From NCBI GenBank assembly GCA_046328475.1, contig JAXLWN010000017.1, positions 43,060 to 107,059 on the forward strand: a stretch of 64,000 nt of DNA, in the 5' to 3' direction. Shown in pieces: positions 36,563-47,695 of this stretch. The notes beneath the pieces were generated by a model. The model saw only the letters and a program-made list of their open reading frames with translations. It was not told where the DNA came from and searched no databases. Each line of letters begins with the position of its first letter. Positions within the stretch are counted from its first letter, which is position 1. A program made the position numbers and the translations under genes. Source of the DNA: CADCWN01 sp046328475. GTDB lineage: Bacteria; Chloroflexota; Chloroflexia; Thermomicrobiales; CADCWN01.

Positions 36563-36725
36563 CCCCTCGAATATCACCCGCCCCCTTCTCCCCTCTCTCT
36601 TCTCCCTTCGTCCTCTCTTCTCTCTTCTCTCCACTCTCCGCATCCCCGCATTTGCCCCCCACGCCCCACCATGCGACACTCAGCCCCTATCGTTTGAACA
36701 GGACACGCAGCTTCGGGAGGGGACG

Positions 36726-38401
36726 ATGGCGAAGACCTACAAGCAAGGCGTAGTCGCGTCGCGCGCCGTGGTCGCGGCGAACCACCCACTCGCGTCACTG
36801 GCGGGCGCGGAGATGCTGGCGCTCGGCGGCAACGCCGTGGACGCGGCAGTGGCAACCCTCTTCGCGCTCTCGGTGGTGGAACCGATGATGGTCTCGCCCT
36901 TCGGCGCGGGCTTCTTCGTCATCCGCGACGGCCGCACCGGCGATGTCGTCACCATCGACAACTACGCCGCCGTGCCGCTCGCCGCCACGCCCGACATGTT
37001 CGACCCGATCCCCGACAACCTCGACTACGAGGTCGTCGGCAAGACCAACGATGTCGGCTACCTCTCCGTCGCCACACCCGGCGCGCTGAAGGGCTGGGCG
37101 CACGCTGTCAAGCACTACGGACGCCTGCCGTGGGGTCGCCACATCGAGCCCGCCATCCGCCACGCCGCCAGCGGCTTCCCCGCCAGCGACTACCTCATCC
37201 AGATCATCTCCATGAGCCAGGCCGAACTCGCGCGCTTCCCCGCCTCCGCCGAAATCTTCCTGCCCGGCGGCCAGATTCCCGCGCCAGGGCAGCTAATCGT
37301 CCGCAACGACTACGCCCGCACCCTGCGCCAGATCGCCGACGAGGGCGCGGAAACGCTCTATGGCGGCGCGCTGGGGCGAGCGGTAGCCGAGGACATGGCG
37401 GCAAACGGCGGCCTGATCACGCTGGAGGACTTGGCCTCGTACCGCGTCGTCGAGCGCGCCCCAGTGCGCGGCGACTATCGCGGCCATGAGATCATCTCGA
37501 TGGCCCCGCCTTCATCGGGCGGCACCCACATCGCGCAGATCCTCAACCTGCTCGAAGCCTTCCCGGTCGGGCGCGGCGAACTCACCTTCGGCGAGCCGGG
37601 CTACCACCACCTCTTCGCCGAGGCGCTGAAGATCGCGTTCGCCGACCGCCGCCGCTACATGGCCGACCCCGAGACGACCGACGTCCCGGTCGCCTGGCTC
37701 ACCTCCAAGGAATACGCCTCCGAGCGCCGCGCCGACATCGACCTCGCGCGGGCGCGGGACCAGGCCCACGGCCGGATGCGCGAAGTCGCCACCTTCCTCG
37801 GCGGCGAGGGCGCGAACACCACCCACATGACCACCATCGACGAGGAAGGGACCATCGTCAGCACCACCCAGACCCTCAACAGCGGCTTCGGCTCGAAGGT
37901 CACCACGCCCGGCACCGGCATGCTGCTCGACAACTGCATGGTGCTGATGGACCCGACGCCGGGCCGCACCAACTCGATCGCGCCCGGCAAGCGCATCCTC
38001 TCCAGCATGTCGCCAACCATCGTGCTGCGCGACGGCCAGCCCTTCATGGCCCTCGGCACCCCCGGCGGCAAGAAGATCTTCCCCGCCGTCACCCAGGCGA
38101 TCATCAACGTGATCGACCACGGCATGACCTTGCAGGAAGCGGTGGAAGCCCCGCGCATCTGGACCCAGGGCGAAGCGCTCGAACTCGATGCTTCCCCCAA
38201 CCTCGCCGACCTCAAATCCGCCCTCGAAGCGCGCGGCCACGAGATCCTTGTTGTCGAGAAAGTCGCGGGCGGCATGAACGGCGTCATGGTCGGCCCCGAC
38301 GGCCTCCGCCACGGTGCCGCCTGCTGGCGCGCGGACGGCGTCCCCGTCGGCATCAGCGGCGGCACCGCCCACCCTCCAATGCGGCCGGTGTGCCGATGTA
38401 G
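36726..38401 (+). CDS. ggt: gamma-glutamyltransferase
   Basis: About 558 residues. The autoprocessing nucleophile Thr is in GANTTHMTTIDEEG (about residue 370); SMSPTIVLRDGQP and GTPGGKKIFPAVTQAI are the gamma-glutamyl-binding signatures, and RRYMADPE is also typical. The enzyme cleaves or transfers the gamma-glutamyl group of glutathione-like compounds, usually after export, but no signal peptide is visible at the ATG (36726, behind GGGAGGGG). The frame has no stop and would run into antisense ftsH. A one-base shift in the CCC run near 38376 would give HPPNAAGVPM and a TAG at 38399-38401. It is convergent with ftsH. Confidence 0.85.
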
Positions 38402-38515
38402 CCCCCCAGCCCGCGCCGGGTACCCGCTTGCGGGTGTGGCTGCGGCGAGCGTGAGCGAGCCTCAGCCCAGGTCTTCGAACCTTGGGGCACCCGCCACGGG
38501 GCAACAATCTGAGCA
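38402..38515. repeat. dispersed CCCGCG/CTTCGAACCTTGGGG repeat
   Basis: It contains a CCCAGCCCGCGCCGGGT-type hairpin and CAGCCCAGGTCTTCGAACCTTG, the latter shared with 53510-53537. It abuts the end of ggt and may have displaced the gene's natural 3' end. Confidence 0.55.
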
Positions 38516-38525
38516 TCACAACAAA

Positions 38526-38562
38526 AAGCGAGCGGCGCGGGCAATTGCCCGCGCCGCTCGCT
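38526..38562. terminator. bidirectional terminator between ggt and ftsH
   Basis: AAGCGAGCGGCGCGGGC and its exact complement, with an AATT centre, form a perfect 17-bp stem. It lies between two convergent genes. Confidence 0.85.
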
Positions 38563-38585
38563 TGAATCTCTACGCTGCTTCCTGC

Positions 38586-40565
<1,980 letters not shown>

Positions 40566-40697
40566 GCTTCCGTTCCTCCGTGATCGACCCGGCGTGAGTG
40601 TCGGTGATCGCGCGACGCAGATACGGCTCGATGCAACTGGATCGTGCCTACCGGCGCTGGGCGCAGCCCCCGCCTAACCCCTCACGACTGTTGCGCA

Positions 40698-40706
40698 AGT
40701 ATAGCA
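40698..40706 (-). promoter_or_regulatory. extended -10 promoter of ftsH
   Basis: On the minus strand TGC-TATACT occupies 40706-40698; the ftsH start lies about 130 bases downstream. The 360-base hpt-ftsH gap contains no other supported gene; an AGGAGG followed by GTG near 40913 on the plus strand opens only an antisense frame into hpt. Confidence 0.5.
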
Positions 40707-40926
40707 GAGGCGAGAGCGCGAAATCAGCGGCAGACACATAGGAAAAACGTCCACCTCTCGTGGACAGTGGGATGGCATCGCCACCACACCATACACGATT
40801 CGGCGCATCACTGCACGTTCATCAGTGTACGGTCGATCTGAACGCCGAGGAAGCCGCCTCACTCACCACCACACTGCTGTCCTGTATTGCTTAACGAAGC
40901 AGGAGGCTCCAGAGTGACAACTATGG

Positions 40927-41481
40927 CTATTCCTCCGCCGGCTCCAGCGAGAGGATGCCCAGGTAGGGCAGATTGCGATAGCGCCCGGCGTAGTCGAGCC
41001 CATAGCCGATCACAAACTCGTCCGGGATGTGGAAGCCGACAAAGTCGATCGGCGGCAGCTCTTGTTCGCGCGGCCGATCCTTCACCAGGAAGGTGCAGAC
41101 GCGCAGGCTGGCCGGGTTCCGCCGCTCCAGCAGATCGAGCAGATAGGCGAGCGTGAGCCCGCTATCGATGATATCCTCGACGATGATGACGTGCGCCCCC
41201 TCGATCGACTCGTTGATATCCTTGAGGATGCGCACGACCCCGCTCGACTTCGTGCTCGCCCCGTAGCTGGAAACGGCGATGAAATCGATCGTCAGCGTCG
41301 CGTCGATCGCGCGGATCAGGTCCGACATGAAGACCACCGCGCCGCGCAACACGCCGACGACGATCACCGGCGCGGCACTCCCGGCGTAGGCAGCGGCAAC
41401 CTCCGCGCCAAGTTCGCGCACCCGCGCCTGAATCGCGCTCTCCTCGATCAGAACCCGCGCGATCGACTCCCGCTGCGCCAT
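40927..41481 (-). CDS. hpt: hypoxanthine phosphoribosyltransferase
   Basis: A 184-residue purine-salvage enzyme that converts hypoxanthine or guanine plus PRPP to IMP or GMP. The PRPP-binding loop is VIIVEDIIDSGLTLAYL. VVGVLRGAVVFMSDL holds the pyrophosphate loop, and VKDRPREQELPPIDFVGF the purine-contacting Lys. The ATG at 41481, eight bases after GGGGAG, is preferred over the GTG three bases upstream. It starts 21 bases after the tilS stop, so the two are co-transcribed. Confidence 0.95.
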   Translation of the reverse strand: MAQRESIARVLIEESAIQARVRELGAEVAAAYAGSAAPVIVVGVLRGAVVFMSDLIRAIDATLTIDFIAVSSYGASTKSSGVVRILKDINESIEGAHVIIVEDIIDSGLTLAYLLDLLERRNPASLRVCTFLVKDRPREQELPPIDFVGFHIPDEFVIGYGLDYAGRYRNLPYLGILSLEPAEE

Positions 41482-41502
41482 CACACGCTCCCCTTTTCTC
41501 GC

Positions 41503-42991
41503 TCAGTGCCGTCGAATCGGCTCGACAGGGGTGCCATTATAGAGCAGCCGCAGGGAGATAACCTCACCTTCCTTAGTAGTGCGAGCATTGCGCGTCACGG
41601 GCGGGAAACACGCGAGGCCAGCGATCCAGAGAATGCGGTTGCCGCGCGCCAGGAGAGGCAGGGAGTGGCGTGCATAGTCGGGGATGTGGCGGTCGGTAAA
41701 CCAGTCCTGCAACTTACGACTGCCTTCACCGCGCGACAAAGCAACCCGATCCCCAGGCTGCCAGGTGCGGAAAATCAACTGAACAGCGTCATCTGTGGGG
41801 ACACGAAGCGTCGTATCTCGTGCGAATCCGGCGTCCAGTGGCAGCACTTCGATGGACCACCGCGCATCCAGCGCGAGCAAGCCTTTATTGGGCACAGCGC
41901 CGCCCCACCCCGGCACCACCAGCGGCAGACCGAGACGGCGGCGCAGTTGATCTTCTAGCGTCACCACCGGCCCAAGTGCCGCGCTGCCGCGCTCGATGAT
42001 CAGCAGGAGATCACCGGGGAGAGAATGCCGCGAGCCGGTCTTACCCGCAAGAATGGCGTTACGAGCCGCTTCAACCGCATCGGCATCGAGGCCGACCAGA
42101 GCAGCTTGTTCGCGGAGGCTGCCCCAGGTCGCGCGCAACAGACGCCGCTGCATCGCCGGGCGCTCCCGGCCAAAAGCAGCCCGGTCGAGAATGACAAGCC
42201 CCGGTTCGCTCACCGCACAACGGGCTAGGGCTTCGTCGGTGACGGCGCGCAGCATCCTCATCGTCGGCAAGCAGCGCAGCGTTGCGAGCCAGGATGCCTC
42301 CCGCGCCCGGAAAATACTCCTCCAACACCGGCACGATGCGATGGCGAACCGCATTGCGCCGCAACGCCGTATCGTCGTTCGACGGGTCGTGGATCGGCGC
42401 AAGGTGCCAGCGGTCGCAGTAGGCGAGCATCGCCGCCCGTCGCACCGCGAGCAGCGGTCGCCAGATCGCGGGTCGGGACACACCGAGCGCGGCGCAGATC
42501 GGGTCGAGCCGGTCGCCCGCCCGCCGGACGACCGGCATCCCCGTCAGGCCAGCCAGACCCGAGCCGCGCAACAGGTGCAACAGCAACGTCTCGGCCTGAT
42601 CGTCGGCATGGTGGGCCAGGGCCAGCGTCAGCGCCCCAAGGCGCGCGGCCTCCGCCGCAAAGCAGCGATACCGCCCCTCGCGCGCGATCTGCTCGATATT
42701 CGCCACCGGCGCACGATCAGTCTCAACCGCACGCCCGGCAAACGGGATCCCCCATTCGACGCACCACGCCGCGACCTGCCGCGCCTCATCCGCCGATCCG
42801 GGCCGTAGTTTGTGATCCACATGAATCGCGGCAATTGCGGGACCACCCTCCGCACGCCAGCGCCCGAGTGCATGCAGCAAGGCGAGCGAATCGGGACCGC
42901 CGGAGACCCCGACGAGGATCGGCTCGGCACGTTCGTCAGCGGTGAGTTCGGTCGCGGCGGAGCGAATGGCCGAGAGGAGGTCAACACTCAT
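41503..42991 (-). CDS. tilS: tRNA(Ile)-lysidine synthase (frameshifted)
   Basis: It modifies C34 of tRNA-Ile(CAU) to lysidine so that AUA is read as isoleucine. The N-terminal PP-loop ATPase has VGVSGGPDSLALLHAL; AIHVDHKLRPGSADEA and ALAHHADDQAETLLLHLLRG are diagnostic. The C-terminal RTWQPGDRVALSRGEGSRKL with LQDWFTDRHIP is the TilS tail domain. The frame shifts once near 42255: removing one G from GAGGATG joins LLADDE to MLRAVTDEAL. As tilS is normally essential, a sequencing error is the simplest reading. It lies 41 bases after ruvB. Confidence 0.92.
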
Positions 42992-43032
42992 CGCGGTACC
43001 CCACCCTCCCCTCTCCCACTCCAGCGAAGGGA

Positions 43033-44097
43033 TCAGCCGAGGTCTTCCGCATCGGGGTCGAGGAACGTCATCTGCGCGGCGGCGCGGGCCACGGGCGAGG
43101 CCGCATATGCCTTGCCGAGGTGCTCATACGCACGCCGCGTGGCAACCCGGCCGCGCGGCGTGCGCTGGAGAAAACCCAACTGGATCAGATACGGCTCGTA
43201 AACATCCATGATCGCGTCGGCTTCCTCATTCGTCGCCGCCGCCAGCGTCGCGATGCCGACCGGGCCGCCCTCGAACTTGTCCACGATCGCCAGCAACACG
43301 CGCCGGTCGGTCTCGTCCAGCCCGAGCTGGTCGATCTCCAGCCGATTCAGTGCTTCCTGTGCCACCGCCTGGTTGATCGAACCGGCGGCGCGCACCTGGG
43401 CAAAATCGCGCACCCGCTTCAGCAACCGATTCGCCACGCGCGGCGTGCCCCGCGCCCGCATCGCCAGTTCGTGCGCACCATCCTCATCGATCTGCACATT
43501 GAGAATGCGCGCCGACCGCCGCATGATCTGCAGCATCGCCGCCTCGTCGTAGAAATCGAGGCGATGGATGATGCCGAAGCGGTCGCGCAGCGGCGACGTG
43601 AGCAGCGCCAATCGCGTCGTCGCGCCGACCAGTGTGAAGCGCGGCAGCGGGATTCGCATCGAGCGCGCCGCCGGACCTTTGCCCACGATGATATCGACCG
43701 CGTAATCCTCCATCGCCGAATAGAGCACTTCCTCCACCTGCCGCGCCAGCCGGTGGATCTCGTCGATGAAGAGGACATCCCCCGCTTTCAGATTGGTGAG
43801 CAGCGACACCAGGTCGCCCGCCCGCTCGATCGCCGGACCGGAGGTGATCCGCAGACTGACGCCCATCTCAGTCGCTAAAATCTGCGCCAGCGTCGTCTTA
43901 CCCAGCCCTGGCGGGCCGTACAGGAGCACATGGTCGAGCGATTCGCCGCGCGCCTTCGCCGCCTCGATGACGATCCGCAGATTCTCCTTCACCCGGTCCT
44001 GGCCGATGTAGTCGTCCAGGCGGCGCGGGCGCAGGCTCGTCTCCAGAACGCGGTCCTCTTCCCGCTCGGTGGTGCTGACCAATCGCTCCAAAGACAT
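43033..44097 (-). CDS. ruvB: Holliday junction branch-migration helicase RuvB
   Basis: A 354-residue AAA motor that drives branch migration of Holliday junctions with RuvA. It has RPRRLDDYIGQ near the N-terminus, Walker A LLYGPPGLGKTTLA, Walker B VLFIDEIHRL, sensor-1 GATTRLALLTSPLRDRFG and the C-terminal winged helix (LQRTPRGRVATRRAYEHLG). ruvA and ruvC are not adjacent. The ATG at 44097 has GGAGAG upstream and lies 32 bases from a predicted transcription start; a 19-codon longer frame is rejected. It heads the ruvB-tilS-hpt group. Confidence 0.96.
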   Translation of the reverse strand: MSLERLVSTTEREEDRVLETSLRPRRLDDYIGQDRVKENLRIVIEAAKARGESLDHVLLYGPPGLGKTTLAQILATEMGVSLRITSGPAIERAGDLVSLLTNLKAGDVLFIDEIHRLARQVEEVLYSAMEDYAVDIIVGKGPAARSMRIPLPRFTLVGATTRLALLTSPLRDRFGIIHRLDFYDEAAMLQIMRRSARILNVQIDEDGAHELAMRARGTPRVANRLLKRVRDFAQVRAAGSINQAVAQEALNRLEIDQLGLDETDRRVLLAIVDKFEGGPVGIATLAAATNEEADAIMDVYEPYLIQLGFLQRTPRGRVATRRAYEHLGKAYAASPVARAAAQMTFLDPDAEDLG

Positions 44098-44135
44098 CTC
44101 GTCACTCTCCGCTGGCGATAACTCTACGCAACAGG

Positions 44136-44144
44136 AGTATAGCA
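44136..44144 (-). promoter_or_regulatory. extended -10 promoter of ruvB
   Basis: On the minus strand TGC-TATACT occupies 44144-44136, the same nine bases as before ftsH and before the gene at 55715. Confidence 0.55.
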
Positions 44145-44249
44145 TAGGAGTCACCCGAACGAACGAATGTTCGCATCAACATTACCCCCGTCGCGCGGCG
44201 ATTGGCGCGCGTACGATACCATTCCCTGCGTATCTGTGGCTGGAGATCG

Positions 44250-44510
44250 ATGGGAGCAAGCGTGCAACAACAGAAGATTCCGAACCGGGCGCGCCAATCG
44301 GCGCTGGTCCTGCTGGCAGCATTAGTCGTTGTCCTGGTGATTCACGCGACGATCGGCCTCAACGACGTGCTGCTCTACGGCCTGGTCGGCGGGTTGGTCG
44401 GCTGCCTGGTAGTCATCGGCCTCGACCTGCTGCGCAATGCCCAGAGCGCGATGGGCGCAGCCCTGCGCAGCAAGGCGGACGCCGACGACACCGGGGAGGT
44501 GCGCCGATGA
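44250..44510 (+). CDS. small two-helix membrane protein
   Basis: An 86-residue protein with two hydrophobic segments (about residues 18-34, SALVLLAALVVVLVIHA, and 40-57, LLYGLVGGLVGCLVVIGL) and a charged C-terminus (RSKADADDTGEVRR). GGAG lies upstream of the ATG. Its stop overlaps the next start as ATGA, so it is coupled to the methyltransferase. No family is recognised. Confidence 0.65.
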   Translation: MGASVQQQKIPNRARQSALVLLAALVVVLVIHATIGLNDVLLYGLVGGLVGCLVVIGLDLLRNAQSAMGAALRSKADADDTGEVRR

Positions 44511-45511
44511 AGCTCGCCCTGCTGGTCGCGCCGCAGCGCAGCACGATGTATGGCAACCTCGCGCGCACACTGGCGGTGCCGGAACTGCTCGCCAGCCCGC
44601 TGGCCGCCCACCTGCGCGACTGGGAGCGCGCCAACCTCGGCGGTCAGGACTGGCTGCTGGTTGATCTGAACGACGACATCACCGACGCCGAACTCGACCT
44701 GCTCTGGCTCTTCGGCACCCTCGCCGGCGTCTACGAGTATTTCCCGAGCGTCGGCGACGTGGCGGGTCCGCTCCTCCGCCCGGTGCAACCCCTCGCCCCG
44801 GAATTCGTCCCCGCCTCGATGATCGAAACGCGGCGCTATCGCGGCAAGACCAACGAGATGTTCACGACCGTCCTGCTCAACCTCGCCCTCTTCGCCAGCG
44901 ACTTCGCCCTCAACGCGAACAGCCACCTGCGCATCCTCGACCCCCTGATGGGCGGCGGCACCACCCTCTTCGTCTCGCTCGTGCGCGGCTACGACGCCAT
45001 CGGCATCGACCGCGAGAAGGACGACTTCGACACCACCAACGCCTTCGTTATCCAGTTCTTCAAGGAACTCCACGTCCCCTCGAAGCGCGTCGAAGAGCGC
45101 GTGAAAGGCTCCGGCCGCCGCGCGCTCTTCACCGTCGGCACGAAAGGCGCGACCCGCCTCTTCGGTCTCGTCCACGGCGACACCTACGACACCCCCGAGT
45201 TGCTGGTCAACCTGCCGGGCGGCGCACGCTTCCACGCCATCGTCGCCGACCTCCCCTACGGCATCCAGCACCAGGGCCAGATCGTCCGCTTCCTCGAAGC
45301 GGGCCTCCCCCGCTGGGCCAGCGTCCTCCGCCCCGGCGGCGCGCTCGCCCTCGCCTGGGAAGCCAGCGGCCCCAAGCGCCAGGAAGCCATCACCCTCGTC
45401 GAGCGTCACCAGGGCCTCAGCGTCATCAACACCCCGCCCTACGACGCCCTCGAACACCAGGTCGACCGCCAGATCCGCCGCCGCGACGTCCTCGTCATCC
45501 GCAAGGACTGA
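44507..45511 (+). CDS. SAM-dependent nucleic-acid methyltransferase (TRM11-like)
   Basis: A 334-residue Rossmann methyltransferase. Motif I is ILDPLMGGGTTLFV (about residues 144-157), the following acidic strand YDAIGIDREKDD, and motif IV VADLPYGIQHQ. DLPYG rather than DPPY or NPPY is characteristic of TRM11/TrmG10-type tRNA guanine-N2 enzymes, but no THUMP domain is visible. The N-terminal 140 residues are unassigned. A DNA-methyltransferase role cannot be excluded. GGGGAGG precedes the ATG, which overlaps the upstream gene's stop. Confidence 0.8.
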   Translation: MKLALLVAPQRSTMYGNLARTLAVPELLASPLAAHLRDWERANLGGQDWLLVDLNDDITDAELDLLWLFGTLAGVYEYFPSVGDVAGPLLRPVQPLAPEFVPASMIETRRYRGKTNEMFTTVLLNLALFASDFALNANSHLRILDPLMGGGTTLFVSLVRGYDAIGIDREKDDFDTTNAFVIQFFKELHVPSKRVEERVKGSGRRALFTVGTKGATRLFGLVHGDTYDTPELLVNLPGGARFHAIVADLPYGIQHQGQIVRFLEAGLPRWASVLRPGGALALAWEASGPKRQEAITLVERHQGLSVINTPPYDALEHQVDRQIRRRDVLVIRKD

Positions 45512-45601
45512 CGAGGAGTGAAGAGAGAAGCGTGATGGCCCTGCGGGTCGACGATAGGGATGAAAATCGGCCGAGTTGCCGCCCGACTCGCGAGCACAGG
45601 G

Positions 45602-45765
45602 CTATTTTCGGGAGAAGAGAGAAGAGAGTACCGAGGCGTCGTACATCGTAAGAGGGGGTGGATTCTTCGCTACGCCCAAGATGACACCCCGGAGGCCCCG
45701 CCCCACCCTTGTCATCCTGAGCGCAGCGAAGGATCCATCCCCTTTCTCTCCTCTCTCCTCTCTCC
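45602..45765. repeat. GAGAAGA/TCTCTCC heptads and an inverted TCATCCTGAGCGCAGC pair
   Basis: GAGAAGAGAGAAGAGAG near 45608-45628 opposes TCTCTCC heptads near 45745-45770. Nested inside, GATTCTTCGCTACGCCCAAG (from 45661) is a diverged inverse of GTCATCCTGAGCGCAGCGAA (from 45711). The element separates convergent genes; no protein gene is seen from 45512 to 45765. Confidence 0.75.
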
Positions 45766-47145
45766 TCACGCCCCCGTGCGACTGTCGCCGAAGCGCTGCC
45801 AGATGGCGGCGGCGTACTTGATGCCGTTCAGGTAGTGGTCGAGCGTGATGAACTCGTTGGCGGCGTGGCCGCGCCAGGCGGGCGGGCCGACCCCGGTCCC
45901 GGCGGCGGGGATGCCGCCGAGCCGCCCGCCGAGCCAGACCCCTTGCCGCCCGGAGGCGTCGCCGGTGGGGCGCACGGCCGGTTCGCCGCCATAAACCTCG
46001 CGCGCGGCACCGATCACGATCTCGGCGAACGGGTTGTCGAGCGCGGTGCGCGACGGCTCGATCCAGCTGTCCTGCTCGACCTCGAAGTCGGCGCAGCCAT
46101 GCTCGTCGAGGAATTGCCGCAGCGAGGCCATGATGGCGGCCGGATCCTGGTCGGCGACGAGGCGGAAGTCGATCCGGCAGGCGGCGCGGCTCGGCAGCAC
46201 CGTCTTGCGCCCCTCGCCCATCCAGCCGGTGGCGAATCCGGCGATGTTGCAGGTGGGGGTGAAGAGCAACTGCTCGAACGCGGCCAGGCCGCTGACCCCG
46301 CCGAGGAAGCGCTCGACGCCGAGGTCGCGCATTTGCACCTCGTCGTTCCAGCCGGTGCGCGCCAGGGCGGCGCGGTCGGTCGCGGTGACGGGGCGGATCG
46401 CGTCGTAGAAGCCGGACAGATTCACGCGTCCATCCGGCCCCTTCAACGCATTCAGCGCCCAGATCAGCCGCCAGGCGGGGTTCTCGACCAGCCGCGCGCG
46501 GGCCGAGTGGAGGTCCGCCTGCGCCCCGCGCACGCGGATATCGACGTAGAGCAGGCCGCTGGAGCCGAAGCTGATCTGCGGGCGGTTGCCCGCCTCGAAA
46601 CCGCCGTCGAACGAGAGCGCGGCGTCGGCGGCGAGCAGGTCGGTGTTGGCTGCGACGAAGGCGGGCAGGCTCGGACTGCCGCTCTCTTCCTCGCCGTCGA
46701 AGAGGAATTTGACGTGGCAGGGGAGTGGCACCCCGGCGCTGCGGAAAGCGTCCACCGCCTTCAGGTGGGCCAGCAGATTCCCCTTGGCGTCGGTCGCGCC
46801 CCGGCCGATCAGCCGGTCGCCCACGATATCCGCGCCGAACGGCGGGTGATCCCACTCCTCGACCGGGTCGGGCGGCTGCACGTCGTAGTGGTTGTAGATG
46901 ACGAGGGTGGGCGCGTCGGGGTTCGGCGCGCGGATCTCGCCGAACACAACCGGCAACCCCTCGGTCTCCATCACGCGCGCGGCGATCCCCAGGTCGCCCA
47001 TCATCTCGACCAGCAACTCGGCGCACTCGCGCACGCCGATCCGTTGCGACGAGATACTCGGTTGGCGCACCACCCGCTGCAAGTCGGCGATGAACCGCGC
47101 ACGCTCCCGATCGACCGCCGTGTAGACCATCGTCAGGTCCGCCAT
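45766..47145 (-). CDS. M20-family dipeptidase/metallopeptidase
   Basis: A 459-residue zinc peptidase of the M20 family. Metal ligands are in VIYNHYDVQPPDP (His and Asp), RGATDAKGNLLAH (bridging Asp region), LFDGEEESGSP (the catalytic Glu and metal Glu) and a C-terminal GHAANEFITLDHY (His). The order matches peptidase T/CNDP-type dipeptidases acting in the cytoplasm. The ATG at 47145 with GGAGG upstream is chosen; the longer frame to 47547 overlaps the opposite small gene and looks non-coding. Confidence 0.93.
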   Translation of the reverse strand: MADLTMVYTAVDRERARFIADLQRVVRQPSISSQRIGVRECAELLVEMMGDLGIAARVMETEGLPVVFGEIRAPNPDAPTLVIYNHYDVQPPDPVEEWDHPPFGADIVGDRLIGRGATDAKGNLLAHLKAVDAFRSAGVPLPCHVKFLFDGEEESGSPSLPAFVAANTDLLAADAALSFDGGFEAGNRPQISFGSSGLLYVDIRVRGAQADLHSARARLVENPAWRLIWALNALKGPDGRVNLSGFYDAIRPVTATDRAALARTGWNDEVQMRDLGVERFLGGVSGLAAFEQLLFTPTCNIAGFATGWMGEGRKTVLPSRAACRIDFRLVADQDPAAIMASLRQFLDEHGCADFEVEQDSWIEPSRTALDNPFAEIVIGAAREVYGGEPAVRPTGDASGRQGVWLGGRLGGIPAAGTGVGPPAWRGHAANEFITLDHYLNGIKYAAAIWQRFGDSRTGA

Positions 47146-47301
47146 CGCACCTCCATCCGTGTACCGGTAGCACCAGCATCGCCCGATTGTCGCAACGGCG
47201 GCAGGCAGGGTCAAGCGCGCGGGTGCCGCCCCGACCCGGGTGTGTGGCACGATATGTGCCCGTATGTAAGCAGAGGAACGATCCGACGAGTCAGGGTAGG
47301 A

Positions 47302-47520
47302 ATGCAGATGGAACAGCAGAACGACGTTCAACCCGACGTTACCGCCACCGAAATCCAGGCCATTGTCGACCTTGTCGACGCGAACATATCGCCCATCGCC
47401 AACGCCGAAGCGTGGGAGGCGGAGTTCGTCGCGCGCCAGCACGATGAGAGCGATCCACCGCCGCAATCGAGCGATCAGGAGTTGGACAAGGTGATCGAAC
47501 TCTCCACCACCCGCGCCTGA
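47302..47520 (+). CDS. small acidic hypothetical protein
   Basis: A 72-residue protein starting MQMEQQNDVQPDVTATEIQA and ending KVIELSTTRA. It is strongly acidic with a normal amino-acid mix, unlike the Arg/Pro-rich shadows around it, and has no hydrophobic segment. AGGGTAGGA precedes the ATG at 47302; an alternative ATG is at 47308. It is divergent from the M20 gene. No family is recognised. Confidence 0.55.
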   Translation: MQMEQQNDVQPDVTATEIQAIVDLVDANISPIANAEAWEAEFVARQHDESDPPPQSSDQELDKVIELSTTRA

Positions 47521-47695
47521 CAAGAACGGCGATGTTGCCCGTCGCACTGGCGGGATGGGTGCGCCTCGGCACGTACGAACTGTGCGAAACGAGAGACTCC
47601 GGCGAACCTTTGTCCGTTCTATAGGATGATGGCGGGAGATTGCTCCCGGCGAGGTGAGTGGCCGGGCGACGGCCCGGTGAGGGAGGGACAGCCGT

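Noticed and set aside
40887..41156. Plus-strand ORF behind AGGAGG near 40903
   Set aside because: It is antisense to hpt, lacks any motif and ends in shadow composition; perhaps a stranded start signal only.
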